From Microbulbifer agarilyticus S89 (lineage in GTDB: Bacteria > Pseudomonadota > Gammaproteobacteria > Pseudomonadales > Cellvibrionaceae): a stretch of DNA of 64,000 nucleotides. The notes beneath the pieces are model-generated. The model ran no database searches. It saw only the letters and a list, made by a program, of their open reading frames with translations, and was not told the DNA's origin. Shown here piece by piece: positions 1-7,439 of the stretch (position 1 is its first letter; the number at the start of each line of letters is the position of its first letter). A program made the translations under genes and the position numbers. The stretch spans positions 62,001-126,000 of the forward strand of contig NZ_AFPJ01000009.1 in assembly GCF_000220505.1 (NCBI RefSeq), read 5' to 3'.

Positions 1-1431
1 TACGGCCAGTGTGCGCCTTAATTGATGGGCATTAAATGACCAGACACTACCGACTTTGAACCACGATTTCTCTGCTAGTTTCGGCGTAAGTTGGTAGGCA
101 ATCTTGTAGTCCTCTTCCGTAATGATGAGGCTTTGCGGATTAAATGTAACTGGGTTTAGCTCTACTAGCTTACCCAACCCCCACTGGGTTACATTGATAG
201 CGCTCGTACCGGAGCCCCAGTGCTCTATCTTTCCTGTCATAAGGTAAGGATTTCTCTGAGTATCTGGGGCAACGTTTTTGAAAGTAGTATCCATCCGCAA
301 ACGAGCGAGGAAATTGAGAATTTTTACGGCCCTCTCAACTATCATCGGCACAACCCAGCGGGCGTCACTATCCTGGTCCGTCTTGGTGCTCTCCCCCACG
401 ATTAATGCCACCTTACCCAAGGTGGGATCCTGGTCCACAACGAAACAATCTGAACGCAAGGACAAGCCTTCACCGGCCCGTTGAATACTGTGAGCCAGAA
501 TAAACGTGAACGCACAATCTCGCACGAGACTCGCGTACGCGGAAAATGCATGTAGATCATGCTGTTGGTTTGGTATGTAGCCAACCCAGTAATTCAGAAG
601 CTCCGCTAAACCGTGAAACTCAAAAAACGCGTTCGCGCCTCCAGGGTAAACCCGCCTGGGAGGTCGCGTCGGCTTCATTCTCCCCTTGACACTGGTATTT
701 CGCCCTGGGTCTATAAAAGGACTCTTTTGTGTGTAGCCATTTTCAATGTTATGTCGATAAGCATCATATATCCATCTCCAAGCATTTCCGAAATCATCCT
801 GATGCTTTTCAAAGTCATCCATAACAAGCTCGGTTGATCGAATTAGCGACATCCAAATTCGTGGAGGTATGTAAGCATTCTGCGTCGGAATATGAGGGAC
901 TTGGAGCCTGGTCAACTCTTCTATAAATGCGACGTCAGCAATTTTCCAACCCAGAACGTCTTCCACTCTCAACAACCGATTTAGAGCGTGAACCAGTCTA
1001 ACTTGTTGTGCAGGACTAAAGCATCCAATAACATCACTTGCAAGTCGCGGAAACCGATAAAGCTGATCTACAGTAATTTCATTGGAATCAGAAAACTTAC
1101 AAAGTTTACTGAGCAGTACAAACGTGCCCTTTAGTGATTTGATCTTCCCCGGAAATAATGGCATGTGATACAAGAACAGAAATGTCAGATTCTTGAGTAG
1201 CTCATTATTCCTTTGAGTAAGCCCTTGCGCGCGAAAGTCGAAACCTCTCGTGCCATATGCGCTGAAATCCCAATGGTCATCCGAATATCTTGAAAGCGCC
1301 CTACCATTTGCATCTACAGAAACGTAAAAATCACTTGCTGGAGGAAAGGTAACAGGTTTGTAATTGCAAAGCTTTGAAGCGTCTAAGGATAGCCCGTGAG
1401 AACCGCAAAAACGAAGTGAAAGAGCTTCCAT
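1..1431 (-). CDS. Tyrosine recombinase-family protein, third of a trio (3' end beyond window)
   Basis: An open frame of 477 codons runs from an ATG at 1431 to the left edge without a stop. Its ATG shares one base with the stop of the preceding recombinase gene (TGATG), so translation is probably coupled. About 300 residues of N-terminal sequence that I do not recognise are followed by tyrosine recombinase signatures: an Arg-I box (IQRAGEGLSL, R318), a likely beta-strand lysine (STKTD, K350) and the box II motif NAHQLRRT (H469, R472). The final His and the Tyr nucleophile should lie just past the edge. The protein would exceed 540 residues, larger than a typical 300-400 residue phage integrase. 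The base composition is AT-rich compared with DNA to the right. I infer a DNA strand-exchange partner of the two adjacent recombinases. Family membership rests on motif reading alone. Confidence 0.8.
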   Translation of the reverse strand, partial: MEALSLRFCGSHGLSLDASKLCNYKPVTFPPASDFYVSVDANGRALSRYSDDHWDFSAYGTRGFDFRAQGLTQRNNELLKNLTFLFLYHMPLFPGKIKSLKGTFVLLSKLCKFSDSNEITVDQLYRFPRLASDVIGCFSPAQQVRLVHALNRLLRVEDVLGWKIADVAFIEELTRLQVPHIPTQNAYIPPRIWMSLIRSTELVMDDFEKHQDDFGNAWRWIYDAYRHNIENGYTQKSPFIDPGRNTSVKGRMKPTRPPRRVYPGGANAFFEFHGLAELLNYWVGYIPNQQHDLHAFSAYASLVRDCAFTFILAHSIQRAGEGLSLRSDCFVVDQDPTLGKVALIVGESTKTDQDSDARWVVPMIVERAVKILNFLARLRMDTTFKNVAPDTQRNPYLMTGKIEHWGSGTSAINVTQWGLGKLVELNPVTFNPQSLIITEEDYKIAYQLTPKLAEKSWFKVGSVWSFNAHQLRRTLAV

Positions 1432-3092
1432 CAGGACTCCCAAAAATTAATCACATTTTTCCAAGTTGAGTGATAACAACCCTCTTCAATACGCATTAGA
1501 GCCTCGGAAACCCACTTCTTTGAAGCGTGATTTAGCTCCTTGAAAGCTTCTATCTTTTCCGATAATCGCGCGACAACCAGGTCAGCAGGAATTTCACGTT
1601 TTACAGGTTGAGCAGCCTCAATCAGCTTCAGGTGCCTAAATGTTGCCAACGACCAAACATAATCCTCCGACTCGATATCACGATGACTAGTGCACCACAA
1701 GCAACCAGATTCGTTGACACAATTGGGAGCTATCACTTCCAACGGCTTATCTGCGCAAGATTCGGGTTGCGCGCCACAACCACTATTTATCAAGCTAACC
1801 GGCTGCTCAGGCCAAAATTTCGTCAATGCAGCCATGGCTCTATGTTGCGAAGGTCTATTATAATCCCGCCTAAACACCTCTCTTGTGTGCTGATTCATTT
1901 CAGCACTAAGATCTGAATCTCCAGTCATACGATTTAGGAAATTCGCGCGAGTATTTCGAGTTATTCTTGGAGGAACCCAGGGAATACCATCGCGTCTCAA
2001 CTGAGACGTTAAAGTCTTGTAGGCTACAGAACCCCTACCTTTTGAGCTCTTATAGGAGACCGGAAATAGTTCAAGCTTATCCGGGAAAAAATGATCAACA
2101 AATTTAATTAAATTTTTTAATCGCTTTTTATAGTCCTTATAAATAGTAAACTTTATCGGGCCTTGCTTTCTACCTTTATAACATGTGACCAACCAGTCAT
2201 TATTCCCCTGTAACTTATAAGAGAATCTTTTTCGTTCTATCTGCAGGATTTGCGATACGCTCATTCCGGTTTGATATACGAATATTACAAGCTCAGCAAG
2301 GATCCGAATTCTTATCAAGCTTCCACGAAATTTATCGATTTTCTCTGTTGGCTTGCAAAGAGTTCTAGCAGATTCCGACTTGCGTTTTCCCTTGTAATTG
2401 AGCATATTTATCAACCCCAAAGGCATCTTGATCTCATGAGGTGCGCCATCAAGATTTATCGTATTAACAGCTAATGGTAGTTGCCCATAAATAGATTCAA
2501 TTGATATAGAGTCAGAAATATCCACACAATAATAGCCAAGTAACTGCGAGCTCGATAAATGCTGTTTCTCGGCCGCAGGACTGACAGAAGTTTTACGAGG
2601 GGCCGAATACGCTTTGATCGTCCTAGAAAGGTATTTTAGTTCCGCGTGAGCAGGTCTCTCCAAAATCTTAGAAAGTGACTGAGCAACATTAAAAACTGCT
2701 TTGTATGCTGTTATCGGTTTTATCTTTTTGTTGCCCCATGCCCTCAGATAGCAGAACTCATCATACGCTAGAAATATTTTTTCGAGTGTGTTGTCATCCA
2801 AGGAGATCTGTACTTTGTTCTCATCAATCCACTTCATGAAATTATTCATGTCATTTACATAGGTGTATATAGATGACTCTGAAGTCCCGCGCGTTACCTC
2901 ATGATTAAAGTGATCTGTAGCAGCCTCAACAAAAGGTAATCGTTCTTTAATAGCGGTCTGCCATATCTTCGCCGTCACATCGCGATAGAACCACCTGGAA
3001 TCAGTCGCTGCGCCCCCACTGATTAACCAACGACTGAGATTGGCCCACGAGCCTTCAATGTTCTTAATCTTTAGATGATCGGGACTTTCCAC
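1431..3092 (-). CDS. Divergent tyrosine recombinase-like protein with C-terminal Cys cluster
   Basis: I place the start at GTG 3092, preceded by AGGAAGAG and one base after the stop of the upstream gene. An upstream TTG at 3137 would overlap that gene by 44 bases. The 553-residue protein has a recombinase-like C-terminal half, but conserved residues are altered. The Arg-I box reads TGMSVSQIL, with Ser in place of Arg (about 278). Box II reads RNTR, with Arg in place of the first His (about 379-382). The second His (about 402) and the Tyr nucleophile (about 411) keep the normal nine-residue spacing. Behind the Tyr are five Cys and one His (about 439, 446, 458, 464, 467 and H470), which could bind zinc. 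It may be a partly inactive partner that binds DNA or assembles with the other two. The functional reading is inference. Confidence 0.78.
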   Translation of the reverse strand: MESPDHLKIKNIEGSWANLSRWLISGGAATDSRWFYRDVTAKIWQTAIKERLPFVEAATDHFNHEVTRGTSESSIYTYVNDMNNFMKWIDENKVQISLDDNTLEKIFLAYDEFCYLRAWGNKKIKPITAYKAVFNVAQSLSKILERPAHAELKYLSRTIKAYSAPRKTSVSPAAEKQHLSSSQLLGYYCVDISDSISIESIYGQLPLAVNTINLDGAPHEIKMPLGLINMLNYKGKRKSESARTLCKPTEKIDKFRGSLIRIRILAELVIFVYQTGMSVSQILQIERKRFSYKLQGNNDWLVTCYKGRKQGPIKFTIYKDYKKRLKNLIKFVDHFFPDKLELFPVSYKSSKGRGSVAYKTLTSQLRRDGIPWVPPRITRNTRANFLNRMTGDSDLSAEMNQHTREVFRRDYNRPSQHRAMAALTKFWPEQPVSLINSGCGAQPESCADKPLEVIAPNCVNESGCLWCTSHRDIESEDYVWSLATFRHLKLIEAAQPVKREIPADLVVARLSEKIEAFKELNHASKKWVSEALMRIEEGCYHSTWKNVINFWES

Positions 3093-3093
3093 G

Positions 3094-4323
3094 TTACTCT
3101 TCCTTACCGCGAAAATTAGGCCCCAAAAATTGGTCAACGAATGCTTTGTTGGCTTTCCTCGCCGCCTTAGATTTCTTTAAGAACTTAATATATTTCCAAG
3201 TCGTGCTTTCATTTTTATGCATCAGCCAATCTCGAACGTAATCAATCGCATCAACCTCGTCACCGTACGCCATCCACTCTCGTGCCAGCTCTGTACCAAA
3301 AGTTGCCCGGGATTGATGAAATTTCAGATCATGGAACTGGGTCAAGCCAGCTTTCAGCAATGCCTTTCGAAGATCAGAAATAGCTGTATTAATGCTTCCT
3401 TCGCTATATGGCTTTCCGTCCTTGGTAAGAAAAACTAAAGATTTGTTTTTCTTTATCGCCTTCGCCTGCCGCTCAAGTCGAGTGATATTGGTTTCCGCAT
3501 ACTCAACAATGAAATTATATACAGGCCTAAGAAAGCGAAGATAACCAGCAACATCATATTTGGTGTCGATACCAGTACCGGGGCCGGCAGCGACAAGCAT
3601 GATTCCAGGATCTACGGGATCCGGAGTAGCATTCTTCAGATTCTCAATACGGATCGTCCTTATTGATCCAATTCGTGCACCTGTAAAGAAGCCCAGCGCG
3701 AACATTGCATGCAGAACGGTATTCTGATCGCTTGCATTACGCTTCAAGTAGTTCAGCAACGAATCACGATCCTCGACAGAAAGTGGCCAAAGCCCCCCTT
3801 CTACAGTAGTGACGTTTGCTTTTCGATGGGGAATCCTTAGATCAGTGGTCCAAACCCCCACCGTTCGCTGAAAGCCAGTCGCATTAAAGAACGTAACCGC
3901 AACTTGCTGGTCCTCCCACATTTTCAGCTGCTTGTCGATTAGCCCTTTTGCCTTCGCCCACTTATAGAAATTCACGACAGCATTCATTCTTCTGGATGGA
4001 ACTGCGCTCACCCCATTCGAAGAATTTATTAGATATCCCCTAAAACGGTCCAAGCATCGATCTTCCCTTCTGATTGGGAAGTGCAGCCAATGGAGGCCAT
4101 TATCCTCTAGCCAATCAGCATAAGCCTTCAGGTCATAGGCGTTGCTACGAATAGTTGGAGCCTTTGCTCTTCTTTCGGAAAGGTAGCGGTGAGCCTCCAT
4201 CCAGAGCTCTCCGTCAGACCAAAATATTGTGAATTTGGTCTCAGGCCTTCTAGATTCGCTGGGTGTCCATTCACAGCCACGACGGCTATATGGCTGTGCC
4301 GAGTACTCTTGGAGATATGCCAT
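3094..4323 (-). CDS. Tyrosine-type site-specific recombinase/integrase, first of a trio
   Basis: This 409-residue protein carries a full tyrosine recombinase active site: Arg-I in TGARIGSI (R217), a possible beta-strand Lys (K255), box II HQSR (H336, R339), a third His (H369) and the nucleophile Tyr (Y378), nine residues later as usual. Residues about 35-125 look like an N-terminal core-binding (SAM-like) domain. Such enzymes cut and rejoin DNA through a 3'-phosphotyrosine link. It is the first gene of a minus-strand operon with two larger recombinase-like genes and lies directly inside the boundary with truncated yjbQ, so it is the likely catalytic integrase of the element. The ATG at 4323 is supported by an upstream AGG and by the adjacent boundary. 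Family call is secure; the element type (RIT-like, Tn554-like, Gamma-Mobile-Trio-like) is not settled. Confidence 0.9.
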   Translation of the reverse strand: MAYLQEYSAQPYSRRGCEWTPSESRRPETKFTIFWSDGELWMEAHRYLSERRAKAPTIRSNAYDLKAYADWLEDNGLHWLHFPIRREDRCLDRFRGYLINSSNGVSAVPSRRMNAVVNFYKWAKAKGLIDKQLKMWEDQQVAVTFFNATGFQRTVGVWTTDLRIPHRKANVTTVEGGLWPLSVEDRDSLLNYLKRNASDQNTVLHAMFALGFFTGARIGSIRTIRIENLKNATPDPVDPGIMLVAAGPGTGIDTKYDVAGYLRFLRPVYNFIVEYAETNITRLERQAKAIKKNKSLVFLTKDGKPYSEGSINTAISDLRKALLKAGLTQFHDLKFHQSRATFGTELAREWMAYGDEVDAIDYVRDWLMHKNESTTWKYIKFLKKSKAARKANKAFVDQFLGPNFRGKEE

Positions 4324-4330
4324 AGCCGTT

Positions 4331-4359
4331 TACCTGACCGATTATCATAATGTCAGGTA
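4331..4359. repeat. Inverted repeat at the element end (8-bp arms, 13-bp spacer)
   Basis: Perfect arms TACCTGAC (4331-4338) and GTCAGGTA (4352-4359) flank a 13-base AT-rich spacer, just upstream of the first recombinase gene and inside the truncated-yjbQ boundary. The geometry would suit either a recombinase core site with two inverted binding arms or an autoregulatory operator. Both readings are inference. Confidence 0.5.
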
Positions 4360-4381
4360 TAGTTACTCTAAGGTGTCGTTT

Positions 4382-4387
4382 TGTCAA
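4382..4387 (-). promoter_or_regulatory. Candidate -35 box for the recombinase operon
   Basis: TTGACA on the minus strand matches the sigma-70 -35 consensus exactly. The best -10 candidates downstream (around 4357-4370) are imperfect or poorly spaced. It lies at the very end of the presumed element and could drive the three recombinase genes. Weak evidence. Confidence 0.3.
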
Positions 4388-4395
4388 CACTCCAA

Positions 4396-4407
4396 CTAAT
4401 GTGTAAG
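4396..4407. other. Presumed insertion junction of mobile element in yjbQ
   Basis: YjbQ similarity runs up to the residues GIYL (CTT codon at 4405-4407). It is then replaced by Thr-His and a stop in AT-rich DNA that leads into the recombinase genes. Family members normally continue with about 17 more residues beginning [CG]EHR. The switch in homology and composition places the junction within about ten bases here. The other junction lies left of the window. Confidence 0.6.
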
Positions 4408-4761
4408 ATAGATGCCCTGCCAGGTGCCCAACGCGAGGTGTCCATCGATGACCGGGATACTCAGGCTGGATGCCGTTAATGCGGCCTTGATATGCGCAGG
4501 CATGTCGTCCGGACCCTCCAGCGTGTGCGTATAGAGCGGGTCGTTTTCCGGCACCAGTCGGTTCAGCCAGTTTTCAAGGTCAACTCGGGCACTCGGGTCG
4601 GCGTTTTCCTGAATCAGCAGGCTGGCCGAGGTATGTTGAATAAACAGCGTGCACAAGCCATCGCCACCAGCGGACTGACTGGACAGCCACCCCTCTACCT
4701 CGCGGGTGAACTCGTGCAGCCCCTGCCCCCGCACTACAATCTCCAGCTGTCCTGTTGCCAT
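4396..4761 (-). CDS. yjbQ: YjbQ/UPF0047 family protein, C-terminus truncated
   Basis: The product belongs to the YjbQ (UPF0047) family of small proteins, some of which show weak thiamine-phosphate synthase activity. Family motifs are clear: LFIQHTSASLLIQENADP, a DDMPAHIKA segment and LALGTWQGIYL. I choose ATG 4761 because AGGAG lies five bases upstream; an upstream start at 4779 lacks this. At 121 residues it is about 17 short of the usual length of about 138. The conserved tail with the EHR...GG...TLQGE pattern is missing and replaced by Thr-His-stop. The break coincides with the start of the recombinase-bearing element, so I infer disruption by insertion. The product may be inactive because a conserved histidine is lost. 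Confidence 0.85.
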   Translation of the reverse strand: MATGQLEIVVRGQGLHEFTREVEGWLSSQSAGGDGLCTLFIQHTSASLLIQENADPSARVDLENWLNRLVPENDPLYTHTLEGPDDMPAHIKAALTASSLSIPVIDGHLALGTWQGIYLTH

Positions 4762-4808
4762 AAATACTCCTGTCTCCAAGCCATCTCACATCGACTTGGG
4801 GTTTCCGT

Positions 4809-4814
4809 TATAAT
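4809..4814 (+). promoter_or_regulatory. Candidate -10 box for trmA
   Basis: TATAAT matches the sigma-70 -10 consensus and lies about 50 bases before the trmA start, in the divergent gap with yjbQ. No convincing -35 box sits 16-18 bases upstream, so this is only a candidate. Confidence 0.35.
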
Positions 4815-4865
4815 CCGCGCCCCAAATTTGAACACACTCAAACCTGTAATTGTACGGCTGATCCC

Positions 4866-5969
4866 ATGGCACTTCACCGCGTAAATACCGACGAATACCA
4901 ACAGCAACTGGACCAGAAAGTGGCCCGGCTGCGGGAGGCCTATACGCCCTATACGGAGCTGGCACCGGAAGTCTTTCCTTCCCCGCCCAGCCACTACCGC
5001 CTGCGCGCGGAATTCAAGATGTGGCAAGATGGTGGGCGCGTGGATTACGCCATGTACAAACAGGGCGAGTACAAAAAGCCGTTTGTGATTCAGGAGTTTA
5101 CCGTCGGCTCGCGCCGGATCAATGAACTGATGCCGCCGTTGCTCGATGCCATTAACGCCAGTGAAATACTGCGCAAACGCCTGTTCTGTACCGAGTTCCT
5201 GACAACATTGAGCGGTGACGCGCTGATCACGCTGATTTATCACAAGCCCCTGGGGGATGAATGGGAATCAGAGGCGCGCGCGCTTCAAGAGCTGCTGGGT
5301 GTACCCGTGTTGGGGCGCTCACGCAAACAGAAACTGGTACTCGAACGCGACTATGTGATTGAAAAGCTGGACATTGACGGACGCGTATTCCAGTACAAAC
5401 AAGTGGAAGGCAGTTTCACCCAGCCCAATGGCGAGATTTGTCGTTCAATGATCAGCTGGGCAAAAAGCTGTTGCCCCCAGCCAGGGGCAGAGCAAGCCAG
5501 CGGCGATTTACTGGAACTCTACTGCGGCAATGGTAATTTCACCATCCCTCTGGCGTCGCACTTTCGCAAGGCGTTGGCGACGGAGATTTCCAAGGTGTCT
5601 GTGAATGCAGCGCAGGAAAACATCGCCGCAAACGGCGTAGACAATCTGGCGATACTGCGCTTGTCCAGTGAGGAATTTACCCAGGCGATCGACAAGCTGC
5701 GCCCTTTCCGCCGCCTCAAGGACTTCGACCTGGACAGTTATGATTTCTCTACGGTGCTGGTGGACCCACCCCGGGCGGGCCTGGATCAGGATACCTGTGC
5801 GATGATTGTCCGTTTTCCGCGGATTTTATACATCTCCTGCAACCCGGAGACACAATTGGAAAACCTGGCGGAACTTACCAAAACCCATCGCATCGAGCGA
5901 TTTGCGATCTTTGATCAGTTCCCCTACACCGATCATACAGAATCTGGCGTATTGCTCGTTCGGAAGTAA
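4866..5969 (+). CDS. trmA: tRNA (uracil-5-)-methyltransferase TrmA
   Basis: TrmA transfers a methyl group from SAM to U54 in the T-loop of tRNA to give ribothymidine. The 367-residue length matches the E. coli enzyme (366). The SAM-binding motif LYCGNGNF is near residue 220. The VDPPRAGLD motif precedes the catalytic cysteine in YISCNPET (C325), and a C-terminal HTES motif supplies the general-base glutamate. It lacks an N-terminal TRAM domain, as expected for TrmA and unlike RlmD. The start at ATG 4866 gives the normal MALHRV-type N-terminus. It is divergent from truncated yjbQ and convergent with the DUF2489 gene. The call is secure. Confidence 0.96.
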   Translation: MALHRVNTDEYQQQLDQKVARLREAYTPYTELAPEVFPSPPSHYRLRAEFKMWQDGGRVDYAMYKQGEYKKPFVIQEFTVGSRRINELMPPLLDAINASEILRKRLFCTEFLTTLSGDALITLIYHKPLGDEWESEARALQELLGVPVLGRSRKQKLVLERDYVIEKLDIDGRVFQYKQVEGSFTQPNGEICRSMISWAKSCCPQPGAEQASGDLLELYCGNGNFTIPLASHFRKALATEISKVSVNAAQENIAANGVDNLAILRLSSEEFTQAIDKLRPFRRLKDFDLDSYDFSTVLVDPPRAGLDQDTCAMIVRFPRILYISCNPETQLENLAELTKTHRIERFAIFDQFPYTDHTESGVLLVRK

Positions 5970-5991
5970 GCAGTACGCAGCGCGCCAGTCC

Positions 5992-6018
5992 GGGGCGGTG
6001 ATGGTGACAGGCCGCCCC
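5992..6018. terminator. Possible hairpin between trmA and the DUF2489 gene
   Basis: A 7-bp GC stem (GGGGCGG / CCGCCCC) with a 13-base loop lies between two convergent genes. It has no U-tract on either side, so intrinsic termination is uncertain. Confidence 0.25.
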
Positions 6019-6030
6019 CAAATTAAGTAG

Positions 6031-6495
6031 TTAAAAACTCCTGCCGAGAATGCGCTTGGCCGCGTCCAGGGCAAAATCGCCCAACTCCTGCTCCACATTG
6101 AACATTTCTTTCTCGTACGCGAAGCGCTCCTTCGGGGAGAGCTTTTTCCATTCAGCAAGAATGGGTATGTGACTGGTTTTATCCGCGATTTGGTAGAAAG
6201 CCACAAACTCCTCTTTTACCGACGCATCCACCTGCAAGGAGTCCAGCAGGACGCGGATACGGATAGAAGCTTCAGTCAGCCCCACGCCCTCTTCCAGCAG
6301 GGTTTTGGCAATAATCTGGATACTGTTGTTTACCCGCTCGCGCTGTGCCTCAGCTGCTGCCTCGAGATCTGCCAATTGTTGGACCTGCCGTTTGCGCGCA
6401 GCGCGCAGCTCCAGACAGTAGTAAGTCGCTACCGCAGAGAGAATGAGAATAATCAGCCCGGCAATTACCAGAATCCACGCGGGAACTTCAGTCAT
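6031..6495 (-). CDS. DUF2489 domain-containing membrane protein
   Basis: A 154-residue protein with one N-terminal transmembrane segment (about residues 6-28) followed by a charged, helical, probably cytoplasmic region containing a short coiled coil (RKRQVQQLADLEAAAEAQRE). The pattern, including the WKKLSPKERFAYEKE segment and C-terminal AAKRILG, matches my recollection of DUF2489 proteins of gammaproteobacteria, whose function is unknown. Its start overlaps the stop of the upstream transporter gene by four bases (ATGA), so the two are probably cotranslated together with rmuC. No catalytic motif is visible. Confidence 0.75.
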   Translation of the reverse strand: MTEVPAWILVIAGLIILILSAVATYYCLELRAARKRQVQQLADLEAAAEAQRERVNNSIQIIAKTLLEEGVGLTEASIRIRVLLDSLQVDASVKEEFVAFYQIADKTSHIPILAEWKKLSPKERFAYEKEMFNVEQELGDFALDAAKRILGRSF

Positions 6496-7436
6496 GGGAG
6501 GTTTACCTTTAACAGGGCCAGTCCAAGACTGGCGGTAACAATAGAAAAGAGTGTACTGATCGCAATAATATTGGCGGCCAGCTGGCTGTTTCCGCCCAAT
6601 GCCCGCGCCATGATAAAAGAAGCCGAAGCTGTTGGCGCGGCTGCGAGCAAAAACAGGATTGCCATGGACTGACTATCCAGGCCGAACATCCAGCCAATGG
6701 TAACCAACACCACGGGGACCACAAGCAATTTGAATGCACTGGCGACCACCGCGCCAAAGGAACTGCGGCGCAACATGCTCAGATCCAGCGACGCGCCAAT
6801 ACACAGCAGTGCCAATGGCAGCGTGACTGACGCAAGGTACTCTCCGGTTTGAACCACCATTTGCGGCAGCTTTAGCCCTATGGCTTTGGCCACTAGCGCT
6901 GAAACGATGGCCACAATCAGCGGATTGCGTGCGACGTCGATGGCCAGCTTTCGCCAGCTAAACTTCGCCTTTTGCGAATACACCGCAAACAGGGCGACTG
7001 CCGCAATATTATAAAAGATCGTGATCACCGCCATCAGTAACGCGGCCTGCGCCAGCCCCGATTGTCCATAGGCATTTACGGCCCATGCCAGACCGATAAT
7101 CCCCAGGTTTCCGCGAAAAGCACCCTGGATAAACGCACTGCGGTCCCCGTACTCCAGTGGTCGCGCGCACAGCCACGCAAGCGGGACGGTTAGTACGGTT
7201 CCCAGCAAGCCCGCCAGCAGCAGAGGCCATTCGTTCGTCGGATTGGCATCGGAGCCGAAAATATTGAAAAACAACAGGGCCGGCAAGGTAATCAAAAACA
7301 CCAGCCGCGACGCATCATCGACAAAAGAGTTGCTGAGCAGCTTTGCGCGTGCCAGCGCGTAGCCCACCAGCAGGGTCAGGAAAATAGGCGCAGTAACAGA
7401 GAGCGCAAACGAAAAGGTTTCAGCGACGGCGTCCAA
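6492..7436 (-). CDS. AEC family transporter (auxin efflux carrier-like)
   Basis: A 314-residue integral membrane protein with about ten hydrophobic segments, arranged as two halves of five. The first half begins APIFLTLLVGYALARAKLL, typical of the AEC (auxin efflux carrier, TC 2.A.69) family. The conserved Asn/Gly/Pro segments of the second half are present (LPLALLCIGASLDL). The substrate cannot be told from sequence; family members export organic anions or amino-acid-like compounds. The only sensible start is TTG 7436, three bases after the rmuC stop. It overlaps the DUF2489 gene downstream, which suggests an rmuC-transporter-DUF2489 operon. Confidence 0.88.
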   Translation of the reverse strand: MDAVAETFSFALSVTAPIFLTLLVGYALARAKLLSNSFVDDASRLVFLITLPALLFFNIFGSDANPTNEWPLLLAGLLGTVLTVPLAWLCARPLEYGDRSAFIQGAFRGNLGIIGLAWAVNAYGQSGLAQAALLMAVITIFYNIAAVALFAVYSQKAKFSWRKLAIDVARNPLIVAIVSALVAKAIGLKLPQMVVQTGEYLASVTLPLALLCIGASLDLSMLRRSSFGAVVASAFKLLVVPVVLVTIGWMFGLDSQSMAILFLLAAAPTASASFIMARALGGNSQLAANIIAISTLFSIVTASLGLALLKVNLP

Positions 7437-7439
7437 GAC

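Noticed and set aside
3094-4323. Ordinary phage integrase next to a tRNA attachment site
   Set aside because: No tRNA gene is present near the boundary, no phage genes are visible, and the gene is followed by two further recombinase-like genes.
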